This document shows, in pieces, positions 1 to 8,983 of a stretch of DNA of 64,000 bases. Within the stretch, counting starts at the first letter, position 1; each line of letters starts with the position of its first letter. The notes below the pieces were generated by a model. The model saw nothing but the letters and a program-made list of their open reading frames with translations. It did no database searches and was not told where the DNA came from. Where the stretch lies: positions 62,001 through 126,000 of the forward strand of contig NZ_JAACFU010000005.1 of NCBI RefSeq assembly GCF_029051725.1, written 5' to 3'. Source of the stretch: Bradyrhizobium sp. CSS354 (GTDB lineage: Bacteria; Pseudomonadota; Alphaproteobacteria; Rhizobiales; Xanthobacteraceae). A program made the position numbers and the translations under genes.

Positions 1-912
1 GGACAGCCGTGCGAAGCCGAGCTGGCGGGGGTCGTTGGCGATGGTCGACAGGTTGACGGCCAGCGTGTCGCCGGGCGTGAGATAGGAGTTGAACGCGCCG
101 GTCGCGTAGGTCTGCCACGGACCGACTGATGATGAGCCGAGATTGTCCAGACCGAATGAGGAGAAGACGTGCCAGGTCTTCAAATAGACGATGAGGCGGA
201 AGCGGCCGGATGCACCGCCGATCTCCTCGAGTGCGGTATCGGTGATCCGGACGCCAGGTCTGCCGTTGATGAGAAAGAGCTGGCGTTCCAGCGTTGCCAA
301 GCGCGACGGTTGCTCGGCCAGAACCGGCCCAAGCATCGGTCTCACGCCGAACTGCTCGGCGCCGTCGCCTTTCAGCTCGGCCTGCACGATGGCGCCTTCG
401 ACCACCCGGATCCGGAGCAGACCGTCGGCAATATCCTGCGGCGGCACGATCGCACGGCTCAGGTGGAAACCATCGGCGCGGTAGAGATCGCTGATCGCGC
501 CGGCGATTGCGGCGAGATCCGCCTGCGAAACCTTCTTGCCGACATAGGGCTGGTAGACCGCGGCGATCCGATCGGGGGAAACGGCGCGGGCTCCGCTGAC
601 GTTGATGCCGCGCAGCACGAACTGAGGCTTGGTATCGCCGCCGGTGTTGGGCTGGTCGACTGTTGGTAGCCTGACCGGAGGACGGCTCAGCGATTCCCGC
701 TCGGTTTGGTTTTCGAAATATTTTTCTGGTTGGCGCGGATCGAAGCCCGCCTGGTTCGCCTGTTGTGAGAAAGCCTGAGGAACTCCGGCGAAAAACGGTG
801 CCAACAGCACCATTGTGGTAACGAGATGCCGCTTCTCAACGCGCGCGACGCGGCTGCCCCCGTAGTTTGACGGAGATGTGCCCCTCATGCGGTAAGAGTT
901 CGTTAGCCCCAT
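1..912 (-). CDS. ShlB/FhaC/HecB-type two-partner-secretion outer-membrane transporter (3' end outside window)
   Basis: TpsB-type Omp85-superfamily porin that would export a large TpsA exoprotein. I translated the minus strand by hand: 304 codons lie in the window and the reading frame runs off the left edge. A hydrophobic, signal-like stretch lies at residues 30-48. A POTRA_2-type domain follows at about 97-182 (QFVLRGINVSGA, then FHLSRAIVPPQ and GLLRIRVVEG). A second POTRA-like segment with RPGVRITDTAL comes next, and the barrel begins near FSSFGLDNLGS. The start at 912 has no clear Shine-Dalgarno; ATG at 888 or 813 is possible, which would shorten the leader. It is divergent from the FecR/CHASE2 pair. 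The exoprotein partner is not in the window; if present it would probably lie to the left. Confidence 0.8.
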   Translation of the reverse strand, partial: MGLTNSYRMRGTSPSNYGGSRVARVEKRHLVTTMVLLAPFFAGVPQAFSQQANQAGFDPRQPEKYFENQTERESLSRPPVRLPTVDQPNTGGDTKPQFVLRGINVSGARAVSPDRIAAVYQPYVGKKVSQADLAAIAGAISDLYRADGFHLSRAIVPPQDIADGLLRIRVVEGAIVQAELKGDGAEQFGVRPMLGPVLAEQPSRLATLERQLFLINGRPGVRITDTALEEIGGASGRFRLIVYLKTWHVFSSFGLDNLGSSSVGPWQTYATGAFNSYLTPGDTLAVNLSTIANDPRQLGFARLS

Positions 913-1042
913 GATTTTTCATAGTTTTTTATGGTCAATGAACCGTTAACGCGACCACTCCGCTGGCCGCTACCCGCTAATCCTATGTTGAGTGATTTCG
1001 GATACCCCTCAGGACTGGCTGTAACGCGGACTGAGGATCGTC

Positions 1043-2293
1043 ATGCTGAACAAGATTGGAATGCAGTGCGCCTTCGTGGCTGCGCTGATCCTGGGAACGG
1101 CTTCCGCCGCATTCGCCGCGGACGACGGCGTCTGGTCGGTCGGCAAGGCCACCGGCGAGGTCTGGGTCGCCACCAGCGGCGCGCAGCAGGTTTCGTTGAA
1201 CCAGCAGGAGGCACTCAAGCCCGGCGACACCATTCGCACCGGACGTAACGGACGCGTGCTGCTCGTCCGCGGCGAGGAAACGATCCTGATCTCTCCCAAC
1301 TCGGTGGTCGGCCTGCCGACCGAGAAAAAGGACGGTCTCTCGACCACCATCATCCAGCAGGCAGGCTCGATCCTGCTCGAGGTCGAGAAGCGCAACGTCA
1401 AGCATTTCGAGGTCGAGACGCCCTATCTCGCCGCCGTCGTCAAGGGAACGCAGTTCAGCGTCACCGTGAATGCGGGCAGCACCAGGGTCGGCGTGCTCCG
1501 CGGCCAGGTCGAGGTCTCCGACTTCAAGACCGGGCAGATCGCCCAGGTCCTGCCCGGGCAGGCCGCCACCGTGTTCGAGCATGGCAAGCCAGGCCTCTCT
1601 TTGAGCGGCTCCGGAACGTTCAATCCGATCGAGCACGGCAAGCCGCGCGCCTCGAGCATCGAGCGCGTCCCCGTGCCGAAATCGGGCCTGGCCGCCCCGC
1701 GGAACGCAGCGAACGGCCATGCGATCCATGCGCTCGGTCCGATTGACAAGGGCACCAAGGCGGCCGCCACGCCCAAGCAATCGCATCAGGCGGCCGGAGC
1801 TCACGCGCCCAAGGGCGGTGCTGCAAAGCCCGGCGTCGTGCGCATCTCGAGCTCGCTCGGCGAGGTCAAGCTGAACGTCCACAAGGTCACGCGCGGGCTC
1901 GCTCACGGGGGCGTTGCTCCCGGGCAGGTGCGCAACGCGCATGCCAGCACCGAGACAGTCTGGAGTAACTCTAAAGCGAGCACGACGGCATCCAACAGCA
2001 CCGTCCAGACTGCGGTGACGACAAGTGGTGCCGTAACGGCTGGCAGCAGCAGTTCGTCAAATCCAGGCGCCGCGATCGCCGCAGCGGCCGCCAACGGAAA
2101 CGCTGGCGGCAACGGCAACTCCGGCAACGGCAACTCCAGCAACGGCAACTCCGGTAACGGCAATTCCGGCAATGGCAACGGTAATGGCAACGCCGGCGCC
2201 ACCGGTAACGGCAGGGGCAACAACGGCAACGGCAATGGCGGCGGCAACGGCAGCAATGGCCACGGCAATGCCTTTGGCCACAACAAGCACTGA
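1043..2293 (+). CDS. FecR-domain secreted protein with Gly/Asn-rich tail
   Basis: 416 aa. Signal peptide at residues 1-25, cleaved near AFAADDG. A FecR-type domain lies at about 30-160, with the typical sequence GDTIRTGRNGRVLLV, then YLAAVVKGTQFSV and GVLRGQVEV. A low-complexity Ala/Ser region follows, and the last 75 residues are a Gly-Asn repeat. There is no anti-sigma N-terminal domain and no sigma-factor neighbour, so this is the periplasmic FecR-domain class and not a classical iron-dicitrate regulator. The gene lies just before a CHASE2 cyclic-di-GMP enzyme (gap about 60 bp) and divergent from a TpsB transporter. A role in surface or periplasmic sensing linked to the CHASE2 protein is inference. 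Confidence 0.8.
   Translation: MLNKIGMQCAFVAALILGTASAAFAADDGVWSVGKATGEVWVATSGAQQVSLNQQEALKPGDTIRTGRNGRVLLVRGEETILISPNSVVGLPTEKKDGLSTTIIQQAGSILLEVEKRNVKHFEVETPYLAAVVKGTQFSVTVNAGSTRVGVLRGQVEVSDFKTGQIAQVLPGQAATVFEHGKPGLSLSGSGTFNPIEHGKPRASSIERVPVPKSGLAAPRNAANGHAIHALGPIDKGTKAAATPKQSHQAAGAHAPKGGAAKPGVVRISSSLGEVKLNVHKVTRGLAHGGVAPGQVRNAHASTETVWSNSKASTTASNSTVQTAVTTSGAVTAGSSSSSNPGAAIAAAAANGNAGGNGNSGNGNSSNGNSGNGNSGNGNGNGNAGATGNGRGNNGNGNGGGNGSNGHGNAFGHNKH
2098..2275 (+). repeat. Coding microsatellite-like Gly-Asn repeat
   Basis: Imperfect tandem units of GGCAAC/GGCAAT with interspersed TCC codons, translating to GNGNSGNGNS-type repeats. It forms the tail of the FecR-domain protein and is prone to length change by slippage in multiples of three. 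Confidence 0.85.
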
Positions 2294-2353
2294 GGCGATT
2301 TCTTAGGGGATGAGGGGGCGTACCAGCAGAAGCCGGTGCGCGGGAGGATCGGA

Positions 2354-5095
2354 GTGAAGCGCTATCGTCCGCATATTCTAGTCGTGATCGCGCTTGCGAT
2401 CGTGCTGTCCACGGGGTGGCATGGCGCGGTTCGCAACGCGCTGACCGACCTGCGGTTCGCCTGGCAATCGCGTGCCGCGAGCGGCAATGTCGTCGTGGTG
2501 GCCATCGACGCGCCCTCGATCGAGCAGATCGGGGTATGGCCCTGGCCGCGCCGGCTGCACGCGGAACTGTTGCACAGGTTAGAGGCCGCGGGGGCGCAGG
2601 ACGTTGCGTTCGATGTCGATTTCAGCTCGCCATCCGATCCGGCGTCCGACGAGGCCTTCGTCAACGCACTGCGTGAGGTCGGCGGCTCGACGATCCTGCC
2701 GTCCTTCAAGCAGCCGACGCCGAATGGCGGAGCAGCTCACATCAATCGGCCCCTGAAGCCGTTCAGCAACCAGTCGTGGCCGGCGCTGGTCAATGTCGCG
2801 ATCGAATCCGACGGGCTCGTTCGCCGCTATCCATTCGGCGAGAAGCTCGGCGACGCCTTGATGCCGTCGATGGCCGTCGTGCTGGCCGGACAGGACGCCA
2901 ATCGGCGGCCGCCTTTCCTGATCGATTTCAGCATTCGGGCGGGCTCCGTTCCGAGTGTCTCGTATGTCGACGTGCTCCGCGGCGAACCGGCTACTCTCGA
3001 CAAGCTGAGAGACAAGAAGGTCATCATTGGTGCGACGGCGCTCGAGCTTGGCGACCGCTTCAGCGTTCCAAATGGCCGCATCATCTCCGGACCCGTCCTC
3101 CAGGCGCTGGCAGCGGAATCGATCCTCCAGAGCCGGATGCTGCGCTGGACTTCCGATACCGGCATGATCCTGGGTCTCGCCGTGATCTGCCTGCTGATGG
3201 TGTTTTCGTGGCGCCGCTTCGGACCGGGAATTCGCGTCGCACTCCTGATCTCAGCCGGAGCGATCTTCGAACTGGTTGCGGTCCTCGTGCAGGCAAGATG
3301 GCCCTTCATCATCGACACATCGCTGTTCCACATCGCGATTGTGGCTTATCTGACGGCGATCGCACTCGACGAAATCGACTTCCGCGGTCTGTTGGGGCGC
3401 ATCGCCGAAAGCCGCTTTCATCGTATCGCGATGTCGCTCGGCGATGGCCTCGTCTGCACCGACGAAGGTCAGCTGATCACCGTGTGGAATCCCGGCGCCA
3501 GTGCGATCTTCGGCTATATGCCCGCCGAGATCATCGGCCGCCCGTTCGAAACGCTGTGCGCCGTGTCGGTGGACGGTGACGCGAGGCCGTCCATGCGCGA
3601 CGCCGCGCGCCAGGCACTCCTGGTCCCCGGCGGAGCGGTCGTCGTTGAATTCGAAGGGCGGCGCAAGAACGGTGAAATTTTCTCGGTCGAGGCGAGCTTC
3701 TCGGGTTGGCAGGGAACGGACGGCTTTCAGTACGGAGCTATCCTGCGCGATATCTCGGTCCGCAAGCGCGAGGCCGAACGCGTCAGATATCTCGCCGAGT
3801 ACGACGCGCTGACCGGTCTTGCCAACCGCAACACGCTGCATGCAGGATTGGTCGGCATGATCGCGGATGCGGGGCAGCGCCCTTGCGAGGTCGCGCTACT
3901 CGTCATCGGGCTCGACGGTTTCCAGAGCATCAACGACATGCTCGGTCATGCCGCCGGAGATCTCGTGCTGCAGGCGGTCGCTGGCCGCTTGAAGGACCAG
4001 GCGGACGACGGCGCTATCGTTGCCCGGCTCAGCGGAGACGAATTCGCCATTGCGCGCAAAGGCGCCGATGGCGACGAGCCGATCGCGGACTTCGCCGAGC
4101 GCATTGCGCGCGCGTTCGAAGCGCCGCTTGCGACCGGCACGCGGCAGCATCGCGTCAGGATCAGCATCGGCGTCGCCGTCCATCCAGAAGGCGGGCACAA
4201 CGCCGACGATCTCCTGAGCAACGGTCATCTTGCGCTGACCAAGGCAAAGCTGACGCGGCGCGGCGGTTATGTGGTCTTCGAGAGCGCGATCCGAGAGGAG
4301 CTGGAGAACCGGCTAACGCTGGAGGGTGAATTGGCGCTCGCCGCGGATCGCGGCGAGTTCGAACTGTTCTACCAGCCCCAGGTTCGCCTGATCGACGCGA
4401 GCCTGGTCGGGGCCGAAGCTCTCATCCGCTGGCGGCATCCCGTGCGCGGCTACGTTTCGCCGGGAGAGTTCATGCCGGTGGTCAACAGCTCAGCCCTATC
4501 CGAGCGGATCGGAAACTGGGTGATGGAGACCGCCTGCCGGCAAGCACGCGCCTGGGAATTGTCCGGCGACAGAGTGCGGGTGGCGATCAACCTGTCGCCC
4601 TCGCAGCTCCACTCCGGCGATCTCGCACATTCAGTTGCGGGGATGCTCGAAGCGACAGGGCTCACGCCGTCGCTGCTCGAACTCGAGGTCACCGAAGACA
4701 TCCTGCTTCACGACGAAGCCCGCGTGCTCGACATGTTCAAGCGCATCCAGCAGCTCGGCGTCCGCGTCCTGTTCGACGATTTCGGCACTGGCTATGCAAG
4801 CCTGAGCTATTTGAAGAAGTTTCCGCTCGATGGACTCAAGATCGACCGGTCGTTCGTGCTCGGTCTGCTCGCGAACTCCGACGATGCCGCGATCGTCGGG
4901 TCGACCATCGGCCTCAGCAAACGGCTCGGACTGACGGTCGTGGCCGAGGGCATCGAGAACCGCGCTACGGCCGATTTCCTGGTGAGCATGGGATGCGAGG
5001 AAGGCCAGGGCTATTTCTTCGGCCGTCCGATGCCGGCGGAAGCATTCGAGCACCAATTCCTCGCGGTCGAGTGCGCCGCCGTTAGTGCCGCCTGA
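2354..5095 (+). CDS. CHASE2-PAS-GGDEF-EAL cyclic-di-GMP turnover protein
   Basis: About 913 aa. Start GTG at 2354, because GGGAGG lies 6 bases upstream; an in-frame GTG at 2336 is the alternative. Order: N-terminal membrane helix (about 7-25), periplasmic CHASE2 sensor (30-275), three membrane helices (about 270-340), PAS (about 350-475), GGDEF (about 480-645), EAL (about 655-905). The cyclase motif reads SGDEF, which is often active. The phosphodiesterase domain keeps EALIRW, DDFGTGYASLSYL and KIDRSFV, so both activities are possible and the net direction cannot be read from sequence. It follows the FecR-domain gene on the same strand and probably reads periplasmic state into c-di-GMP. Confidence 0.9.
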   Translation: MKRYRPHILVVIALAIVLSTGWHGAVRNALTDLRFAWQSRAASGNVVVVAIDAPSIEQIGVWPWPRRLHAELLHRLEAAGAQDVAFDVDFSSPSDPASDEAFVNALREVGGSTILPSFKQPTPNGGAAHINRPLKPFSNQSWPALVNVAIESDGLVRRYPFGEKLGDALMPSMAVVLAGQDANRRPPFLIDFSIRAGSVPSVSYVDVLRGEPATLDKLRDKKVIIGATALELGDRFSVPNGRIISGPVLQALAAESILQSRMLRWTSDTGMILGLAVICLLMVFSWRRFGPGIRVALLISAGAIFELVAVLVQARWPFIIDTSLFHIAIVAYLTAIALDEIDFRGLLGRIAESRFHRIAMSLGDGLVCTDEGQLITVWNPGASAIFGYMPAEIIGRPFETLCAVSVDGDARPSMRDAARQALLVPGGAVVVEFEGRRKNGEIFSVEASFSGWQGTDGFQYGAILRDISVRKREAERVRYLAEYDALTGLANRNTLHAGLVGMIADAGQRPCEVALLVIGLDGFQSINDMLGHAAGDLVLQAVAGRLKDQADDGAIVARLSGDEFAIARKGADGDEPIADFAERIARAFEAPLATGTRQHRVRISIGVAVHPEGGHNADDLLSNGHLALTKAKLTRRGGYVVFESAIREELENRLTLEGELALAADRGEFELFYQPQVRLIDASLVGAEALIRWRHPVRGYVSPGEFMPVVNSSALSERIGNWVMETACRQARAWELSGDRVRVAINLSPSQLHSGDLAHSVAGMLEATGLTPSLLELEVTEDILLHDEARVLDMFKRIQQLGVRVLFDDFGTGYASLSYLKKFPLDGLKIDRSFVLGLLANSDDAAIVGSTIGLSKRLGLTVVAEGIENRATADFLVSMGCEEGQGYFFGRPMPAEAFEHQFLAVECAAVSAA

Positions 5096-5112
5096 ACGGG
5101 TCCGCTCGATCT

Positions 5113-5373
5113 CTAGCGCCGACGCGCTACCGCGACGCCGAACAGGAAAGCCACGAACAGGCTGGCAAGCGGTGCTTCGCGCGTGATCGCGGCGACGGTC
5201 GCGAGGGGCTTGCCCGGCTTTCGAGCTTCGTCGATAGCGGAGGTCACGCGGTCGACAGCTGCATGCAGGCCACCTGCGACTTCACCGATGGTGCGGGATA
5301 CGTCCGTCGCGGCATCGATGGCGCGCTCGGCCATGCCGGGATGTGAGGTGGACTGCGGGATCTCCGTGCTCAA
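5113..5373 (-). CDS. Small membrane-anchored protein, ElaB/YqjD (DUF883)-like
   Basis: 86 aa. An amphipathic, Ala-rich N-terminal half is followed by a C-terminal hydrophobic stretch (LASLFVAFLFGVAVARRR) with a terminal Arg cluster. This is the pattern of DUF883 proteins, which are tail-anchored to the inner membrane and in enterobacteria associate with ribosomes or stress. Family assignment rests on architecture only. It converges on the CHASE2 gene with a 17-bp gap. A second protein of this type lies at 59317-59592. Confidence 0.65.
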   Translation of the reverse strand: MSTEIPQSTSHPGMAERAIDAATDVSRTIGEVAGGLHAAVDRVTSAIDEARKPGKPLATVAAITREAPLASLFVAFLFGVAVARRR

Positions 5374-5414
5374 GTGCGCAACCTCCAGGTGATCATGTGT
5401 TGGCGGAGGCCGAT

Positions 5415-5479
5415 ACCTTTGGCTATCCGCGCGAGCGCTCGTTCTGAACAGCGGGTCGGACGACCTTTGGCTATCCGCG
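5415..5479. repeat. 17-bp direct repeat in intergenic region
   Basis: ACCTTTGGCTATCCGCG occurs at 5415-5431 and again at 5463-5479, spaced 48 bp apart. A 10-bp palindrome CGAGCGCTCG adjoins the first copy. It lies in the 269-bp gap between the DUF883-like gene and arginase. The 48-bp spacing and identical copies suggest a local duplication or paired regulator sites. Confidence 0.5.
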
Positions 5480-5642
5480 ACAGGCGCCGTGGTCTTTACG
5501 GCGGGTACCGGCCTTGGATGAGCAATTCGGCGCGCGGGCTTTTGTTCCGAGAGGATGCGCCCCTGCGCGGACCTTCCCCGTGAAACGACGGATGCGAATC
5601 TCTGTTAGGCTGGCTCAAGCTTGCTGATCTCAGGAGACAGCT

Positions 5643-6620
5643 GTGACCGATCGAACCACGACGGATCGAGCCCGGCGCATCGCCTTGCTCGGCGCTCCCA
5701 TCGACATGGGGGCTTCGCAGCGCGGTACCCTGATGGGTCCTGCGGCGCTCCGCACCGCCGGCCTTGCGACACTGCTCGAGAGCCTAGATTTCGAGGTCGT
5801 CGATTACGGCGATCTCTCCGTGGCCGAGCTCCGGGACCTCGCAGACGTGCCTCCCGACAAAGCCAATCACTACCGCGAAATCCAGCGCTGGACGCGCGTG
5901 CTGAGCCATAGAGGCTACGAGATCGCGAAAACCGGCGCGCTGCCGATTTTCCTCGGTGGCGATCACACGCTGTCGATGGGATCGGTGAATGCCATGGCCC
6001 GTCACTGGCAGGAGCGCGGACGCGAGCTGTTCGTGCTCTGGCTCGATGCCCATGCCGACTACAACACGCCCGAAACGACGATCACCGCCAACATGCACGG
6101 CATGTCGGCGGCATTCCTGTGCGGCGAACCTGGCCTCGACGGATTGCTCGGCGATGATCCGCGCGCCTCGATCGATCCTGACAGGCTCGACCTGTTCGGC
6201 GCGCGCTCAATCGACAAGCTCGAAAAGGAGTTGATGCGCACGCGCCGGATCAGGGTTGTCGACATGCGCCAGATCGACGAGTTCGGCGTCGCCGTACTGA
6301 TTCGCCGCGTCATCGAGCGCGTCAGGGCGAGCAACGGCGTACTGCATGTCAGCTTCGACGTCGATTTTCTCGACCCCTGCGTCGCACCCGGCGTGGGCAC
6401 GACGGTGCCGGGCGGAGCGACCTATCGTGAGGCGCATCTGATCATGGAGCTTTTGCACGATTCCGGCGTGGTCGGATCAGTCGACATCGTCGAGCTCAAT
6501 CCTTTTCTTGACGAGCGTGGCCGCACCGCACGCACCGCGGTCGAACTGATCGGCAGCCTGTTCGGCCAGCAGATCGCCGACCGGCCGACCCCGAGCAATG
6601 CGATCGCGCCGGGCGAGTGA
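5643..6620 (+). CDS. rocF: Arginase
   Basis: 325 aa. Ureohydrolase family, L-arginine to L-ornithine plus urea, cytosolic. The binuclear Mn2+ ligands are visible in GGDHTLS (about residue 102), DAHADYN (about 136) and SFDVDFLDP (about 240). The family loop NMHGMSAAFLCGEP and the substrate-side VPGGATYREAHL are also present. GTG start at 5643 with AGGAG a few bases upstream. It stands alone on its strand; no ornithine aminotransferase or Lrp-type regulator adjoins it. Length is slightly above the usual 300-310 aa because of short tails. The NMHGMSAAFL and GVGTTVPGG context fits arginase better than agmatinase or formimidoylglutamase. Confidence 0.9.
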   Translation: MTDRTTTDRARRIALLGAPIDMGASQRGTLMGPAALRTAGLATLLESLDFEVVDYGDLSVAELRDLADVPPDKANHYREIQRWTRVLSHRGYEIAKTGALPIFLGGDHTLSMGSVNAMARHWQERGRELFVLWLDAHADYNTPETTITANMHGMSAAFLCGEPGLDGLLGDDPRASIDPDRLDLFGARSIDKLEKELMRTRRIRVVDMRQIDEFGVAVLIRRVIERVRASNGVLHVSFDVDFLDPCVAPGVGTTVPGGATYREAHLIMELLHDSGVVGSVDIVELNPFLDERGRTARTAVELIGSLFGQQIADRPTPSNAIAPGE

Positions 6621-6777
6621 CCGACGAGCCGTTTGTGCATTGCGAAGAGAATTGCCGTCGCGGCCGCCAATTTAGATCAGTCGCGGTCGAAATCGCTCAT
6701 TTTTGAAACAGCTGCGAATTGCAAATGCTCGTCGCTGAATGTTTCATGCGGGTCGCGCTTCAGCCGAGGACCCGCAA

Positions 6778-8049
6778 ATGAGCAGCACGTTTGATGCCGA
6801 CGACAAATCGGCCGACACGACCCGCCGTCACTTTCTGCGCGCCAGCGCGGCGGCTGCGGGTGGCACTGTCCTGGGCGCCGGCGCATCGGCTGCCGCCGGG
6901 ACCGACAACCTTCCACCCAACATTCCCGAATGGATGAAGGCGCCGGGCGAGCCGACGGGGGGCCAGCTCTATGGCGCGCCATCGCCGTTCGAGAAGAGAG
7001 TCGTCAAGAACATCTCGACGACTCTCAAGCAGTACATCTCGGCCTCGAGCCGGACGCCGTTGCAGGAGCTCGATGGCATCATCACCCCGAACGGCCTGTT
7101 TTACGAGCGTCATCATGGCGGCGTTCCGACCATCGATCCGGTCCAGCACCGGTTGATGCTGCACGGACTGGTCGAGCGCCCGCTGATCTTCACAATGGAT
7201 GATCTCAGGCGTTTCCCGTCGCAATCGCGCGTCCACTTTCTCGAATGCTCCGGCAACCCCGGCTACAGCAAGCCTTATGGCAAGACAGCGTCCGACCTCG
7301 TAGGTCTGGTGAGTTGTGCAGAATGGACCGGGGTCAGCCTCAAGCTGGTGCTGCAGGAGGCCGGGCTGAAGCCAGAAGCCAAATGGGTCGTCGCCGAGGG
7401 TGCCGACGCGGCTGCGCTGACGCGCAGCATCCCGATCGAGAAATGCCTCGAGGACGCCATGCTGGTCTACAGCCAGAACGGGGAGCGGCTGCGTCCACAG
7501 CAGGGCTATCCGCTGCGGCTATTGCTGCCGGGCTTCGAGGGCAACATGAGTGTGAAGTGGCTGCGGCGCCTGCATGTAACTGCGGAGCCGGTTTATTCGC
7601 GCGAGGAGACCTCGAAATACACCGACCTGCTGCCGGATGGCACCGCGCGTGAATTTTCGTTCTACATGGAGGCGAAGTCGATCATCACGCGGCCCTCTGG
7701 CGGCCAGCGTCTGGGCGCGCCCGGCTTCCACGAGATCACGGGCATCGCCTGGAGCGGGCATGGCAAGATCGCGCGCGTCGAAGTGTCCGTCGACGAGGGA
7801 AAGAGTTGGCAAACCGCGCAATTGCAGGAGCCGGTGCTGACGCGTGCGTTGACACGCTTTCGCTTGCCCTGGCAGTGGGACGGCAAGCCTGCCGTGATCC
7901 AGAGCCGCGCCATCGACGAGACCGGCTATGTGCAGCCGACGCTCTCCGAGTTGCTCGCGGTGCGCGGCGAGAACTATTTCTACCACAACAACGCGATCTG
8001 GCCTTGGCGCATCGCGGCCGACGGCGAGGTGACCAATGCGCTGGCGTGA
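6778..8049 (+). CDS. soxC: Molybdopterin sulfite dehydrogenase, SoxC-type
   Basis: 423 aa. Sulfite oxidase family, Mo-pterin subunit acting in the periplasm. A Tat signal with RRHFLRAS and an Ala-rich hydrophobic stretch lies at residues 16-45. The Mo-binding domain carries the Mo-ligand Cys in HFLECSGNPGYSKPYG, and the C-terminal dimerisation domain follows with GITGIAW-type sequence. Start chosen at ATG 6778 because GAGGA lies 7 bases upstream; an upstream in-frame ATG (6739) lacks this. The gene overlaps the downstream cytochrome c gene by 14 bp, the usual SoxC-SoxD arrangement. soxXYZAB are not in the window, so this may be a stand-alone sulfite-oxidising pair. Confidence 0.88.
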   Translation: MSSTFDADDKSADTTRRHFLRASAAAAGGTVLGAGASAAAGTDNLPPNIPEWMKAPGEPTGGQLYGAPSPFEKRVVKNISTTLKQYISASSRTPLQELDGIITPNGLFYERHHGGVPTIDPVQHRLMLHGLVERPLIFTMDDLRRFPSQSRVHFLECSGNPGYSKPYGKTASDLVGLVSCAEWTGVSLKLVLQEAGLKPEAKWVVAEGADAAALTRSIPIEKCLEDAMLVYSQNGERLRPQQGYPLRLLLPGFEGNMSVKWLRRLHVTAEPVYSREETSKYTDLLPDGTAREFSFYMEAKSIITRPSGGQRLGAPGFHEITGIAWSGHGKIARVEVSVDEGKSWQTAQLQEPVLTRALTRFRLPWQWDGKPAVIQSRAIDETGYVQPTLSELLAVRGENYFYHNNAIWPWRIAADGEVTNALA

Positions 8050-8578
8050 GACTTGCGGCATTGCTATCGTCATCGTGCTGTGTGCGTTCGCGAGCGGAGC
8101 GCAAGCACAAAGCCTGTACGGCATCGGACGCCCCGCGACGGCTGCGGAGATCGCGGGCTGGAATATCGACGTCGGAGGCGACGGCAGCAATCTGCCGAAG
8201 GGAAGTGGCTCGGTCAGCCATGGGCGCGAGGTGTTCGTCCAGCAATGCGCATCATGCCATGGCGACAAGGGCGAGGGCGGGCTCGGTGACCGGCTCGTCG
8301 GTGGGCAGGGCACGATCGCAACGCCAAAGCCGATCCGCACGGTCGGCAGCTATTGGCCGTATGCGCCGACGCTGTTCGACTACATCCGCCGCGCGATGCC
8401 GCAGAACGCGCCGCAATCGTTGAGCGATGAGGAGGTTTATGCGGTGTCCGCGTACATCCTGAACCTGAATGGACTGGTAGGAGGGGATGCGACGCTCGAT
8501 GCCAAATCGCTTGCAGCGGTCAAAATGCCGAACCGCCACCGGTTCGTGGGCGATGCGCGGCCGGATGTGAAACACTGA
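8036..8578 (+). CDS. soxD: Periplasmic cytochrome c, SoxD-like partner of SoxC
   Basis: 180 aa. Signal peptide at residues 1-25 (cleaved near AQAQS). One haem-binding CASCH motif at about residue 80, and distal Met candidates in RRAMPQNAP. It follows soxC with overlapping reading frames, so it is probably co-translated. It would take electrons from the Mo subunit and pass them to the respiratory chain. SoxD of Paracoccus is about twice as long with two haem domains; this one is a single-domain form, closer in size to SorB-type cytochromes. The SoxD name is by context and by the N-terminal GIGRPATAAEIAGWNIDV segment. Confidence 0.8.
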   Translation: MRWRETCGIAIVIVLCAFASGAQAQSLYGIGRPATAAEIAGWNIDVGGDGSNLPKGSGSVSHGREVFVQQCASCHGDKGEGGLGDRLVGGQGTIATPKPIRTVGSYWPYAPTLFDYIRRAMPQNAPQSLSDEEVYAVSAYILNLNGLVGGDATLDAKSLAAVKMPNRHRFVGDARPDVKH

Positions 8579-8680
8579 CCCCTTGTACCGTCAGGTTCCA
8601 CGCATTGGCTGGGAACTTCCCCTGGGCCAGGAGCGGAACTCGCGGGACCGAATTGAATTAACCTGCGATAGGAAAAACGT

Positions 8681-8977
8681 ATGGGTCCTTCGATGGCAAT
8701 GGATCGCTTCGCAAATTCCATGTCTTCGGCGCTTCGCCATCCCGGCGTGATCGCGTTGATTGTGGCCGCGGTGACGATCGCCGCGATGCTCGTCGTCGAT
8801 CATGGGCCATGGAATCGCGCCAAGACGCAGCCTGCTCACGTTGCGATGTATGCAACCACGGGAGAAGCTGCGCGCGCCGTAGGTGCCAAGATTCTCCCGA
8901 CCGAACCGAAATCACCGATCGAGCCGGCGCGGCCGGGGCCAAAGACGTCCCCGACCGTCAATCCGGTAACGCCGTGA
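8681..8977 (+). CDS. Small single-pass membrane protein of unknown function
   Basis: 98 aa. One hydrophobic helix at about residues 23-41 (VIALIVAAVTIAAMLVV), then a polar, proline-rich tail ending in PKTSPTVNPVTP. Not recognised beyond this. It lies 100 bp after soxD on the same strand and converges on the enolase-superfamily gene with a 6-bp gap. AGGAAA upstream is a weak ribosome site. Alternative starts at residues 6 or 14 are possible. Confidence 0.55.
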   Translation: MGPSMAMDRFANSMSSALRHPGVIALIVAAVTIAAMLVVDHGPWNRAKTQPAHVAMYATTGEAARAVGAKILPTEPKSPIEPARPGPKTSPTVNPVTP

Positions 8978-8983
8978 GACGCT

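Noticed and set aside
983..1942. Long minus-strand open frame (319 aa) opposite the FecR-domain gene
   Set aside because: It has Asp/Gly/Leu/Arg-rich composition typical of antisense frames in high-G+C genes, and the plus strand has a clear signal peptide and FecR domain.
2098..2275. Repeats resembling a CRISPR array
   Set aside because: Units are 6-15 bp, coding, and without uniform spacers; they are a Gly-Asn repeat.
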